In this document: in pieces, positions 25,501-36,055 of the stretch
Layout of the letters: the number at the start of each line of letters is the position of its first letter
How positions within the stretch are numbered: position 1 is the stretch's first letter
Origin: Phoronis australis
Lineage: Eukaryota > Phoronida > Phoronidae
Direction of reading: 5' to 3'
DNA: 64,000 nt
Assembly (NCBI GenBank): GCA_002633005.1
Contig: NMRA01000174.1
Location: 394,030-458,029 of the forward strand
The notes under the pieces: model-generated
Told to the model about the DNA's origin: nothing
Seen by the model: the letters and a program-made list of their open reading frames with translations, nothing else
Database searches by the model: none
Made by a program: the position numbers and the translations under genes

Positions 25501-28500
25501 GAGACTCGAACCCACAAGCTCGAGTAAAGGGAACAGACACTTATCACACTAGACTGGACTGCCTCCTTGGTGTTTTTAACTAGATATTAATAAAACATAA
25601 AAATGGTTCCGGATGATCAGTACAATGGGGTCACATGAGCGGCCTGCACACATCTGGTACAGTGTGTACCAGACCGCGTGCAATTATCTTTATTAGTAGT
25701 GTCACAAAATCCTATTTTAGTTAGTCCACTAAGCGCTCTGAAATGCTACTGGTTTTGCTCTACCAGGCTTTACATCAGATACCTGTTTCAATCGAATGTC
25801 AGTAAGTCCTCAGTATGCTGCGTGTAACGTGCGTTTCGCTTAAAATGCTATAACCCCTGTTCAGGAATTTTTACTGAAAATGACACTAAATCTCGTTTAG
25901 CTGTTGAGAAAGATGCACTTTCAAGGCCCTTCACCCTAGGGGAAAGATTTCTTTGAATTCTGAGAGCGAATTTTTGGTTGAAAGGACTCGAGTACCCAAA
26001 GCTAACAAGAAGTGAATCTTACTTTCAGGGAAATTTTTTAATCATTGGAGGGGAACTTTTGGGTCTGGTGAGGGGAATTTGGCATAATTTTAAAAATATT
26101 TTTTCATAGGGAATGCCTTGATTTTGGTGCCCCAAAATCTAGGCATCAGGAGTATAATGATTTTGAAAGAAAAAATCCTCTGTAACCATCATAAACACTC
26201 AAAAGTTTGCTACAAGTTTTTATTCTGTTCGATATCTGCTAAATTGTCGAAACACAAGTTTGCGTAACTATTGTTTATTGTCAGATCGCCACCTACTACC
26301 CCTCGCAAAGAGATGGAGGACGACAGCTGGACACAGGCTACTAATGTTGTACTGGACAGATGTGAGTATAGTCTTGGCCGATGTCATTCATTTGAGCAAT
26401 AGCATCAAAACTAAAATACAATAACCACCTAACATTACATAATGAGCTACAGTGTGGAGACTTGAACAGAGACGTGTGTTATTGGCCTACATTTCCGAAA
26501 ACTAGGTAAATTATACATTGTATTTTCTACCAAAGTCTGCGAAACAAAAGAGATGATCTCTGGATGTGGGAATTGGATGTTAAGTGATGCTGATAATTGG
26601 TGGGACATAATGCTTGTATTTTTTCCTTTGACGTACTGTACAGTAAAAGTCCTTAACGTGCGACACACGAACAACTCCGAACAAAGAAGTTCCGCTGTAC
26701 GGGTATTGTACATGCACTCTGCTTTTGAGTTCATAGAACTTAGCTTACTTGGCTATAGCTATAATGTCCAGTTGAATCTATCTTGTACGAGTTTTACTGT
26801 AATAAGGTGTAGTGCAGTTTTGCTTTTCAACCATGGCATTAAATATCCTTTCACTTTTCAGATAACAGCGACTTGAACCTTAAGGTAGACCAGGAATGCA
26901 GTAGCAAGGCATCTCCTGTGTGTTCTGATGGCTTTGCCTTCATGTGGTCGGGTGCCAGAGCCACCTATGGAGTGAACAAGGGCAAGGTCTTCTATGAGGT
27001 TAAGGTGAGTGGATTACAGGTTGTGCTGGTGTCGTTGGTAGGGAGATGTGATGAGCTTTAACTTCAGGTCCGTGTTTTTGATGCCCATGATATTGGTGAA
27101 GTTCTGATCTTGCTGCCAGCTATGAATGATTCCAAGTGTTATTTAGGAGAGTCTTGTCTGTGGTACTTGGCTCTTGAATTACATGCTGTGTTGTGAAATG
27201 GACACTTGTTGGGGTTGAAAGTTGTACGTTTTGCCTGAGGTGTCTGGAATTGCAGAGTTATGTGTTGAGATTTTTTCACTGCATTCATCGAAAAATGTCA
27301 ATTTTTTACTATGAATTTGCGTTAGAAGTAAGAATTTAATGAAGGTGGTCAATTCATTTGTCTGTTAAATGTGTGTAAGTAACAAGCTACTCGCTGCTTG
27401 TTAATTCTGTAATAAAAGATTTTTGGCTTAATAAGTATTTTGCATTTTGCATTTTGAGTTTATTTTTCAGTGTTTGTATCGGATTTCAAAACCATGACAG
27501 AGATAGCCATTTATTAATCTGTTTTAATTATGCAAATAAATACAGCGGCCTCATTCAGTTGTCTCTATGCTAATTATCATCTTGTTCGTTCATTGGCCAG
27601 ATCACTGAAGAGTTGGATGTGAGTCACTTGCCAGAAGAGGAGACGAGTAGACATGTAGTGCGAGTGGGCTGGTCCACAGACACCACATCCATGCAGCTAG
27701 GTATGTAGATTTCAGGCATTTGCTAAAGTAACGTATAAAAGTTGAACATTTTTGTAGCTTGTCTCTCTGTAACATTCTTGCTTACAAAAGGCTGTGGCCC
27801 TGATTTCACTTGTGTCCTGGCAAAATTACCCAAAAGCATGGTCGTGACTAGTAGAGCATATGAGTCATTTCTGTTGACAGGGTAGGTCCCCTTGGATCGT
27901 TGACTCTGGTTGACGGGCTTACCACATGGGCTGGGTTATGTTAATAACACTAATATTTTGTAAATATTGCTAAATAAGATCTGCAGTTCACAAATGTCGA
28001 TACCCTTCTTAATTCTTGTTTTTTTGTGTTAACAGGTGAAGAACCTATGTCATATGGCTATGGCGGTACAGGCAAAGCCTCCGTTGACTGTAAATTTAGG
28101 GACTACGGAGAGTCTTTTGGCGTCAACGATGTTGTCGGATGTATGCTGGTATGTTTTCATTATTACAAACAAAACATTTGTAAATTCGATTATAGTTCAG
28201 TGTTCATCTCACATTTCTAAACACTGGGTTCCAGTGGACCCAACTTCCAAAACTTTTGAGCCCCATTACCATTTCCTGGGTTGTGTGAAAACAGTCCGTA
28301 AGTACTGAATAATGCACATTGTTAAACTGGAGTCTGTATGCTAATTTTGTTATACTTAAACCAATGAGAAATCTGGAAGACAATCAAAAATTGTAATGAA
28401 CTGGAAAAAATTAAAATAATCTGTTTTATTTTTCATAGTTGCACTCATTAAAATAGGCGTCTTTTGAAGTTGCCTGGTGCAGGCACTGATAACTTATTTG

Positions 28501-31500
28501 TCAAAATGACTTCTTCGTTACGATCATACTCAGTTATGACGTGACCATCACTAACTGTCACTTGTTATTTGTTAGTCTCATCAAAAATCTTTCTGCTGTA
28601 ACTGGGTTTTAATGACTACTTTTCACTCTATTGTGATGCTTACCTGATCTCAACTGCAAAGCCATGAAAACTTCTTCAGAATACTGTCATGTGTTGTTGA
28701 GTGGCGCACATCGTCTTGCTTGCTGTCGTCTGATTGGCTGATGCATTTTCCGTTTCTCTTTACAGAACATGGAGCAGGATCCAGTGCAGATGTCGTTCAC
28801 CAAGAATGGACAAGAGCTGGGCGTGTGCTTCGAAGTGTACAAGGAAAGTCTGGGTGAGACCGCCCTCTACCCCCACGTACTGACAAAGAACTGCTCGTTT
28901 GTCTGCAACTTTGGCGAGCAGGTAGGCCTACCCTGATAGAGCCCTTGGCTTGTGCGGATTTGTGAGTTAGAATAGTCTGATGAATACTGGAATGCACATT
29001 TCATGCTGTGTTCTGTATTTCATCAAAATGTGTTTATTGCTGGAGTAACAAGTTGCATGATATTTCAATATTTCTTTTAATTACCTGTGACTGAAATTTT
29101 GCTTCTAAGATTTGCTGTTGGTTTTGGTCGAAGTACTTTGAAAAGTTAACTGTTGACGTTCTTTCATGGTTGGCTACCTGTTGTTAGGAGGAGCCCTTTT
29201 TCCCCTGCCCAGAGGATTATGTATTCATCAATGCCGTGCCCCTGGAGGAGCGCATCAGGGGAACTGAGCCACCAGCAAAGAAGGAGGAGTGCGAGGCAAG
29301 TTCATGGTTTGGTTGATTCTTCGTTTGATTTGTGTATTTTAGCCATTCCATCATTCATTCCTGCCTTGGTTGAAATAAGCAAAATGTACTTTGCCTCCTG
29401 CAATCCAGAAGGTTATTTTGTTAGTGCGATTTTTATTTGATGTGTGTCCATTATGTTGTTCAATGTCCTATTCACTGTGTTCGGGTTTTTGAGAATTTTT
29501 TGTTCCGTCTGTGGTGACTGAGCGAGACAGATTGTACACAAATAACTTTGGACGTCTTGATTACTGTGCAGCCTTTATAGGCCTGTTAACAAACATTACT
29601 CAACAGTGCATAAAGTGTTAGCTTCTTGTGAATGAGGGTTGGCGCGTTAGTTGGTGTGTCTAGCTGCAGTCACCCCGTGCAAGCGTGCTATTGTCTTGAT
29701 TGTTGTGCCCCCCCCCAGGTCGTCGTGATGTGTGGCCTGCCGGGAGCTGGCAAGACGACTTGGGTCACAGAGCACCGGCGCGCCAACCCTCACATGCGTT
29801 ACAATGTGCTTGGCACGGACGAGATCATTTACCACGTAAGTACTGACCGTGTGACTACACTGTTTCAGGTCATCATGATGGTAGGACTACCTGGTGCTGG
29901 TAAGACCACGTGGTCCAGCAAGTATGGCGCTGAGCACCCGGACAAGAAGTACTGTGTCCTGGGCACCAACAACCTCATCGACCGCATGAAGGTAGTCTAT
30001 GGCGTCGCTGCTCTTCTCAGCGTCAGCTGTTGCTATACTTGACTCGACACTCACATCGTCGCACGGTGTATTCTCATTCAAGTTTTGACTAAATTTTTTT
30101 GCGTTCTTGCATCTTGTTTCAAAGATTGCGTTCATCCCAGATATTATCAATCAATCTACACTGGCGTTAGTAAGTCTGTACAGTCAAAGAAAATCGCAGG
30201 TTTCTGTTTTAAAGCTTTTCCTGTTCAAACCACTTATGGTAAGATTTGTTTTTGAAGAACCTTGCTGTAGATAGGTTGCTAGTGTCAATAATTAGCAAAA
30301 CACTGTAGCATGTTTTTTTACGTCTACTCTGTACATTTCAGGTTATGGGGCTTCCCAGAAAGCGTAACTATGCCGGACGGTGGGACGTGTTGATTGACAA
30401 GGCCACAAAGGCACTGAACAAACTGCTGGAAATAGCCTCCAGAAAGAAGCGTAACTATATTATTGACCAGGTATGTAGGATGCCGCTTCACTCCCCATAC
30501 CACTAATTTTTTGTTTGCAGGTTAAGTCTTGGGTTGCTCTGAGCACACACACACTCACCCTTCATTTTGTACTGGCATTAGATCATAAATGGATGGATTT
30601 GTTGACTCGTCGCATGTGCCGAATAGTGCGAGCTGCAGTTTCGTGTTGCGAGATGCCAAACTTTGGAGTATACTACAACTAGATACCGGAGTGAAACTAA
30701 TTGTTTAAGGAGTATATATGGAGAAACTGGATGTAAATGTATTAAAGGAGACCTGCTACGGGGAGAGTTGCAAATAACAACAGCTTAATATACTGGGCAC
30801 GATGAACCTGCATGGCGACCTTGTGTGTTTTATGACGGTTCCTTGAAGATAGCATTGTGTTACAGGCAACTTGGATTATGTTGCGCGTGTCATCCTACAT
30901 CTACTTGAACACGATGAAAATGTCGGAAATGTGTAGTGTGTTGGTAGTAATGCTTGTGTGCGTTCAGTGTAGCCACCATTGTGTGTTGTTTTGAGCTGGT
31001 AGGTACTGCTGTTTTTCTTTTTTACTTCTCCATTGCGTTTTCAGTGGGCTGTTGCTGAACTGGTAGGTATAACGGTAAGTTTAGAGGGGAAATAACGATA
31101 CTCCTGGGTCTGGGTGGGGGCAGTCAGACTTTCACTCTTTGTGGTTAAGGTAAGTCCTTTCATTTACGCTTACAATACGCTTGGAGCACTCAACTGCGCA
31201 ATGATTTCACACAGAAGTGGCTATGGAGATAATTAACAACAGATGGATATGCGAAGTGGATAAGAGAAATATATAGTCAACGACGATATCGCCATTGGTG
31301 TGGAGAGAAAGTGATACGAAGATTATACCGATTAAGTGAAGAAATACTTGGCTGTTGTCAGTCACATTTGCTTAGATCATTGATGTTAGGTTCACTGAAG
31401 TTCACTCATGGAAGTTGGTGTAATTTATACTCATAAGTCATTTTCTCAGTTTCTGGCTAATATAGTCTGCAATAGCTGAAGTTGAATCGAATGAAAGCAG

Positions 31501-34500
31501 TATATAAGCATATGCACTAGAAATGTTACTTATGCATTAAGATACATAGTTTAAAGCTGTCTTTAAAGCTGTCATCAGCACCGACACAGTGGTAAGTATG
31601 GTGGCTCCCCCATGGAGGGCCGTTGCTCATCCGTTAAGGTGTTGTTGGCTTGTCTTGCCGACTATTAATCTGTTTGTATCGATACGCCCGCAGACAAATG
31701 TGTACCCGTCAGCCCAGAGACGTAAAATGCGGCCTTTTGAAGGATTCCAGCGCAAAGCTGTAGTGATCATTCCCTCGGATGACGAATTCAAAAGCCGCTG
31801 TGAGAAACGCGACGCTGAGGAGGGAAAAGATGTCCCTGAAGACGCCGTTCTTGAAATGAAAGGTAGGAGGATGGTAAACTGCCTCGACAACCACTAATCA
31901 CTTCTTTGTTACAGAAACCTAACCTACGCTAAAAGGTCAGGCTAAGCATTGCCCAAAGTCGTTGCGTTGGTACTGACCTGTAACTGACAGGTGTTGGGCA
32001 ATGGTTAGCCACACGGGGCATCTCTCAGTGATTCTGCCTTCCTGATCAGATGTGCTGCGTGGACCTTGGCGCTGCTGCCCACCTCTGTTCTAACAACTGG
32101 CATTCCCTTCTCTTGCAGCAAACTTTGGCTTGCCTGAGGTAGGTCCCAACTTTGACTCTGTCGAGTTCGTTGACAACGAGAAAGAGGCTGCGGAAAAACT
32201 GGTGGAGCAATACAACAAGGAAGGACAGGTGAAGTTCCCTCTCAAGTCGAGGTTTCACGATCGCAACAGGAGTGACCGGTCAGGAGGTAAGAGTATTATA
32301 CTAATTGCCATTCACTGGCGGTGGAAATTTTTCACACAGTCAACTGTAATGCAAAGACAGACTATACATTTTGTATGAAACCTTGCGGTTGGCTGTGTTT
32401 TTGACTAAAAGTTGTTTCGGATAAACATGAAATCAGTAAGTTTCTATTAATTTGCAGATTAGGTCATAAACTGAAGAGAAAATACCTTTTACTGCAATTC
32501 TCATTCCTTCGTGTTGTAATTATCCAGGTTACCATAGCAGTGGTGGTCGCCGTGATGACAGACGATTTTCTGGAGGCCGTGGTGGTGGTGGTGGCGGTTT
32601 CAACCGCGGAGGCTACAATAGAGATCGTAACTATGGCGACAATCGCTATGGAGGTACACAAGTTTTTGGTCTTGCCATAAAGCTAGACGTATCTCAAGTC
32701 GGTGCACCAGCAGACTTCACATTACCAGGCCTCTCTTGTTTTCATTCAAACAAAAGTTCACGAATCTTGAGTTCTATTGATTATTCGCTGACAATCGACC
32801 TAAAATGTTAAAAACAGCTTCTGTTGTTGGTGGACTGCTCACCCCTTTCGACTTCAGATGTCCCTGGCAAACGTAGTGTTCTTGTGAAAATGGACAAGCA
32901 TGGATATCAGATTTTTTAATAAATATTGTGGCTGGATGTGGAAATCAGTTTTTGATGCATTCTGAGAAATGGCCATGGAAAATGGCAATTTGTGCAAAGT
33001 AGCTCTAGATTTTAACTTATATCAAATTTAATCGTGTACGAAGATGTTCAGTGGGTAAGAAACTGGGCAAATGTTTATTTAATGCTGTCAACGCTTTCTT
33101 ATTAAGTGTCAGCTTTTAAACATTTCATCTTTCCGCTAAGTCTGCACATTTTCTAAAAAATCTTCAAATCTGGCATGCAAAATACTCCCAAGCAGTTTTG
33201 GTGGTAGGTAGGTCTTTAGCTTCATTTCATGTAAGGGTTGTAGTAATTAGCTGGAATGGGTCACCTACACTCAGTTGTTAGGACACCATCACAGTTTTTT
33301 GTGCAGGGGACTTTGCTTTTTCTTTGAGGTAATCAATTGAAAGTAGAGGGCAACAACATGGCCTCACCTTTTTGCCCTAATTTGCAGCTTGGGTGGCATC
33401 TTACCCAATTAGTGTATTATAGTAAGAGTTCCAGTAGTTAGTTATGTTTTAGCCAGATAAATTGTCTTTACTTTCTTAAAGTGCTATAAGCAACATTCTG
33501 TTGTTGAATACAACTACTTTCTTCAAAAGCTTGCTCTTCTAAAGTAGCATCGTTACTTTCTTATCTTTTGTTTGAGTTGAAGTGGCTGACTTGATGCTAA
33601 TTGAGTCGAAAAGGTCGTCTTTCTAATCTTGATAAATTGAGAGCACAAAGCAGATCATCAGTGTAGGATAAGGGTTCCACTTGATTACCTGAATGCATTT
33701 TGTAGGATCATTGTGGCGCTACCTCTACTTGGTGAACTTCATGTTCCCCGTTGGGTACAATGGATAGCGTAGAATAACTGACTGCCATATGTCCTTGGCA
33801 ACTTGATGGGCCTAGCATGAATCAATGACCTGTCAGTTCTTCTGAAGCAAAGAAATCCCTTAATCTGAGTAAGAAAGAAGATGAGGGCGAATTCATAACG
33901 AGTTTTCTAAATCGAAGGAAGCTTTTTGACAGAAAGTGCAAATTTATTGCCCCTTAAGTTCACAGTAATAATTGTTATTGTCTTGTCATTGTTTTACATT
34001 TGGTATATTGGTCTATCCATTCCTTAGGTGGTTCAAGAGGACGTGGTGGTTACATGGGCTACTCGCCACAGGATCGCAACCGAGTGGACCGCAGTAGGGA
34101 TAGCCGGGACCGTGGGGTAAGTGTAAAAGTTGACAGCATGTGAACGAAACTGAATGGAGATACTCAGAGGGAAGTGGTGCCTCACTACTAAGTGTTTCTA
34201 TGCCAGGGTTTATTATCACAGGCTGCCTGGCTTAACTTTTTGACTTTGCGATCGTGATGGAAGTGACATCATATGCAAGTGATGGCTTATGCTGAAGTAG
34301 GGCACCGAAAGACAGGCGACAACTTAAGCACACTGACTTCTAATGCTTTGATAAGTTGACTGATGTAGTGTGTGTTGTCTTTTGATCAGTTGTGTTGTGA
34401 GGGTTTGTGCTTGACTGCTTATTTGTCGCATTCGTTTGTGCTTCAACATTTTGATTTCAACTCGAATGGAATTGTTGATCCTGCCTTATATTAACTACTG

Positions 34501-35421
34501 TGATATTTGGCAATCACAGAGACAAGGATACAATCGCCATGGCAGCTCAGGAAGTGGTGGCAGCTATGGCAACCGAAGCTGGGGCGGCAACCAGGGCTCG
34601 TGGAACCAGGGCCATGGCAACTGGGGCAATCAAGGCAACTGGGGTAACCAGGGCTGGAACCAATCAGGACAGTGGGGTGGGCAGAACTGGGGTGGCCAAG
34701 GATATGGGCAGCAGGTGAGTGAGAGGAGTATGCACGCTAATTACTTACTTCTTTGATAGTAAGAATCACAGTATATTGCAATGATGTGAATATCGAGTGG
34801 TAAGTTGGTAAATGTCTTTGGAAAGAGTTTTGTTCGGAAGATGATTTGCTACAAATCACTGACCCGTGTGTGCAGTAGGTACCATGACGTGCTGGGGAAT
34901 TACAGTGTGTGATATGTATAACTAGTTGGCACGTCATCCCTGCTGAGGCCATCCATATGCTAAATCTTTTGTTTTCACATTCACAATAGTTACTTGTGAA
35001 TACTATTGTAGCATAGATAAAATAGGTTTAAAACAACATTACTGTTTAGTTTCTGCTATATGGAGTTGTCAATTAAGAGCATGCAAATGCACCTTTAAAT
35101 AGTCTCCTTGCGCTTGTGAAGTGTCAGGTGGACAACCAGCTCATTGGCCTTACTCTGATTAGTTTTCTTAACTCCACCACTTAAGTCTCAGTTAATTCCA
35201 CAGGTTCATATTTGTTGATGACTAATAGTGACTGTTTGTGCTTACAGAACTGGGGTTACGGCCAGCAGCAAGGCCAGAACCAGCAGTGGGGACAGTACCC
35301 GGGCTACTACGGTCAGCAGGGCAGCTATGGCCAGGGTCAGCAGAGCTATGGCCAGCAAGGATATGGATACGGTAGCTATGGCAGCGGCGGGTATAGTGGT
35401 GGGTCTAACTACCAGAAGTAG
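22523..35421 (+). CDS. HNRNPUL1: hnRNP U family protein (HNRNPU/HNRNPUL1-like), complete
   Basis: A nuclear RNA- and chromatin-binding protein of the hnRNP U/UL1/UL2 family. Exons: 22523-22664, 22897-23234, 23428-23484, 23733-23811, 24132-24219, 26285-26361, 26862-27004, 27601-27700, 28036-28148, 28766-28921, 29188-29295, then 29719-29835 or 29869-29991, 30342-30470, 31694-31862, 32119-32286, 32528-32653, 34028-34116, 34520-34714, 35248-35421. With the second alternative exon this gives 857 aa; I recall about 856 for human UL1. Domains: SAP (about 8-42), Glu/Pro-rich acidic (48-205), RS-like (206-240), SPRY (about 260-430, [26 protein letters not shown]), P-loop ATPase (468-625; Walker [11 protein letters not shown], then [18 protein letters not shown]), RGG (664-735), then a G/N/Q/Y/W-rich prion-like tail. 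[10 protein letters not shown] is UL1-like while [14 protein letters not shown] is UL2-like, so this is probably the single pre-duplication orthologue. Confidence 0.95.
23899..24007. repeat. 53 bp direct tandem repeat, two copies
   Basis: The unit begins TGGTAACCACACTGG and ends TATGTAAACTGAA. The copies differ at about one base. It lies in intron 4 of the hnRNP U gene. Confidence 0.85.
24132..24219 (+). CDS. HNRNPUL1: hnRNP U gene exon 5: RS-like basic segment
   Basis: The 88 bp exon encodes alternating Arg/Ser ([14 protein letters not shown], then [10 protein letters not shown]), continued by RSPPTTPRK in exon 6. This is an SR-protein-like stretch between the acidic region and the SPRY domain. 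Serines here are likely SR-kinase targets and the segment may serve as nuclear-speckle or splicing-factor contact (inference). The exon ends at CGAAG before GTATGA, which fits exon 6 phase; a second GT 14 bp downstream would not. Confidence 0.85.
25233..25345 (+). mobile_element. tRNA-derived SINE, left arm of a foldback pair
   Basis: The A-box-like segment GGGATAAGTGTCC is followed by the B-box-like GCTTCGAATCC, a tRNA-like head. It faces the related copy at 25440-25565 in opposite orientation. Both lie in intron 5 of the hnRNP U gene. Confidence 0.6.
25440..25565 (-). mobile_element. tRNA-derived SINE, right arm of a foldback pair
   Basis: On the minus strand: GATAAGTGTCTGTTCCC, then CTTTACTCGAGC, then the B-box-like GGGTTCGAGTCTC, then CACTGCAAGACCCTTGAGTCAG. 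Transcripts crossing both copies could form a hairpin of about 100 bp within intron 5. Confidence 0.6.
29719..29835 (+). CDS. HNRNPUL1: hnRNP U alternative Walker A exon, copy a
   Basis: 117 bp, phase 0-0. It encodes [20 protein letters not shown]..., then [11 protein letters not shown], a complete P-loop strand-loop-helix parallel to the next exon. The acceptor follows a run of C residues (29708-29716) rather than mixed pyrimidines, and the donor is consensus GTAAGT. It is two codons shorter than copy b at the 3-prime end, lacking the R-M-K that precedes VMGLP in copy b and in vertebrate homologues. It is intact and therefore probably used. Confidence 0.82.
29869..29991 (+). CDS. HNRNPUL1: hnRNP U alternative Walker A exon, copy b
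   Basis: 123 bp, phase 0-0. It encodes [20 protein letters not shown]..., then [11 protein letters not shown]. It keeps the full length and the N-x-IMDKM-like ending of vertebrate hnRNP U and UL1, so it is likely the ancestral form. Only 33 bp separate it from copy a. That spacer starts GTAAGT, ends TTTCAG, is a multiple of three and has no stop codon. Confidence 0.88.
31045..31074 (+). CDS. HNRNPUL1: Candidate 30-nt microexon in hnRNP U intron 14
   Basis: A strong acceptor (pyrimidine tract, then GCGTTTTCAG) is followed by 30 nt encoding [10 protein letters not shown] in phase 0-0, then a consensus GTAAGT donor. A nested donor GTAGGT would give an 18-nt version (WAVAEL). Inclusion would place 6 or 10 residues between the IIDQ and TNVYPS blocks, directly after the Walker B strand, and keep the frame. 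There is no homologue support, so this is a prediction from splice sites only. Confidence 0.35.
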
Positions 35422-36049
35422 TTGGTTGGTTAGCATGACTTGAGCGGCGAGCTAGTAGTAGTCCAAACATCATCCTACGAAGTAATGTGTGCCAGTGACC
35501 GGGTTGAAGAGCCAAGTCATAACTATAGCTTGTGTGCAGTACTGCCATGGAACTGTTATGAAGATCGTACTCTCTGATGTTCTAACTTGAGTTATGACAA
35601 TATCATCACTCAGCCTTCTGTGGACTTCTGCTCTGCCTATTGTTGTGGTGACTCTGAATCCTTGATCTTTGTCAGTTGCTTTCAGCTCCGGTGTAGTTCA
35701 AGGTCCTGATTCTGTTATATATCAATGTCATGAATAATTGCACCTGTTAGACAATTGAATGTTGTGTCCGTAGGTGTTTTAAAGTTTCGCATCCTAAGAT
35801 AGTTATTAGGTACTGTAAGAAGTTCAGTGTGAAACGAGTTGCATGCAAGGAAATCTGCGAAACTCGTGTATTTTTTACCATTTTGTGTTGAAGGTATTTG
35901 TAGATAACTGATTTTATATTTACGTTATTACGTAAACCGATTCTGAGGAACAGGAGTTGTCTGGGATTTTTTGATTAAGGAACGTGACTAAGATGGTGGG
36001 AATTTCACGAACATCTTCATTTTGAGATGTGTATTGTACAAAGGAATGT

Positions 36050-36055
36050 AATAAA
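36050..36055 (+). terminator. Candidate hnRNP U gene polyadenylation signal
   Basis: AATAAA about 630 bp after the stop codon, followed by a T-rich TTTTTTATTATT stretch. The intervening sequence is a plausible 3-prime UTR without open frames of note. Confidence 0.55.

Noticed and set aside
34436-34718. Second frame through the G/N/Q/W-rich exon (Ala/Thr-rich reading)
   Set aside because: It is a frame shadow of low-complexity coding sequence; the phase from exon 18 selects the RQGYNRHG frame.
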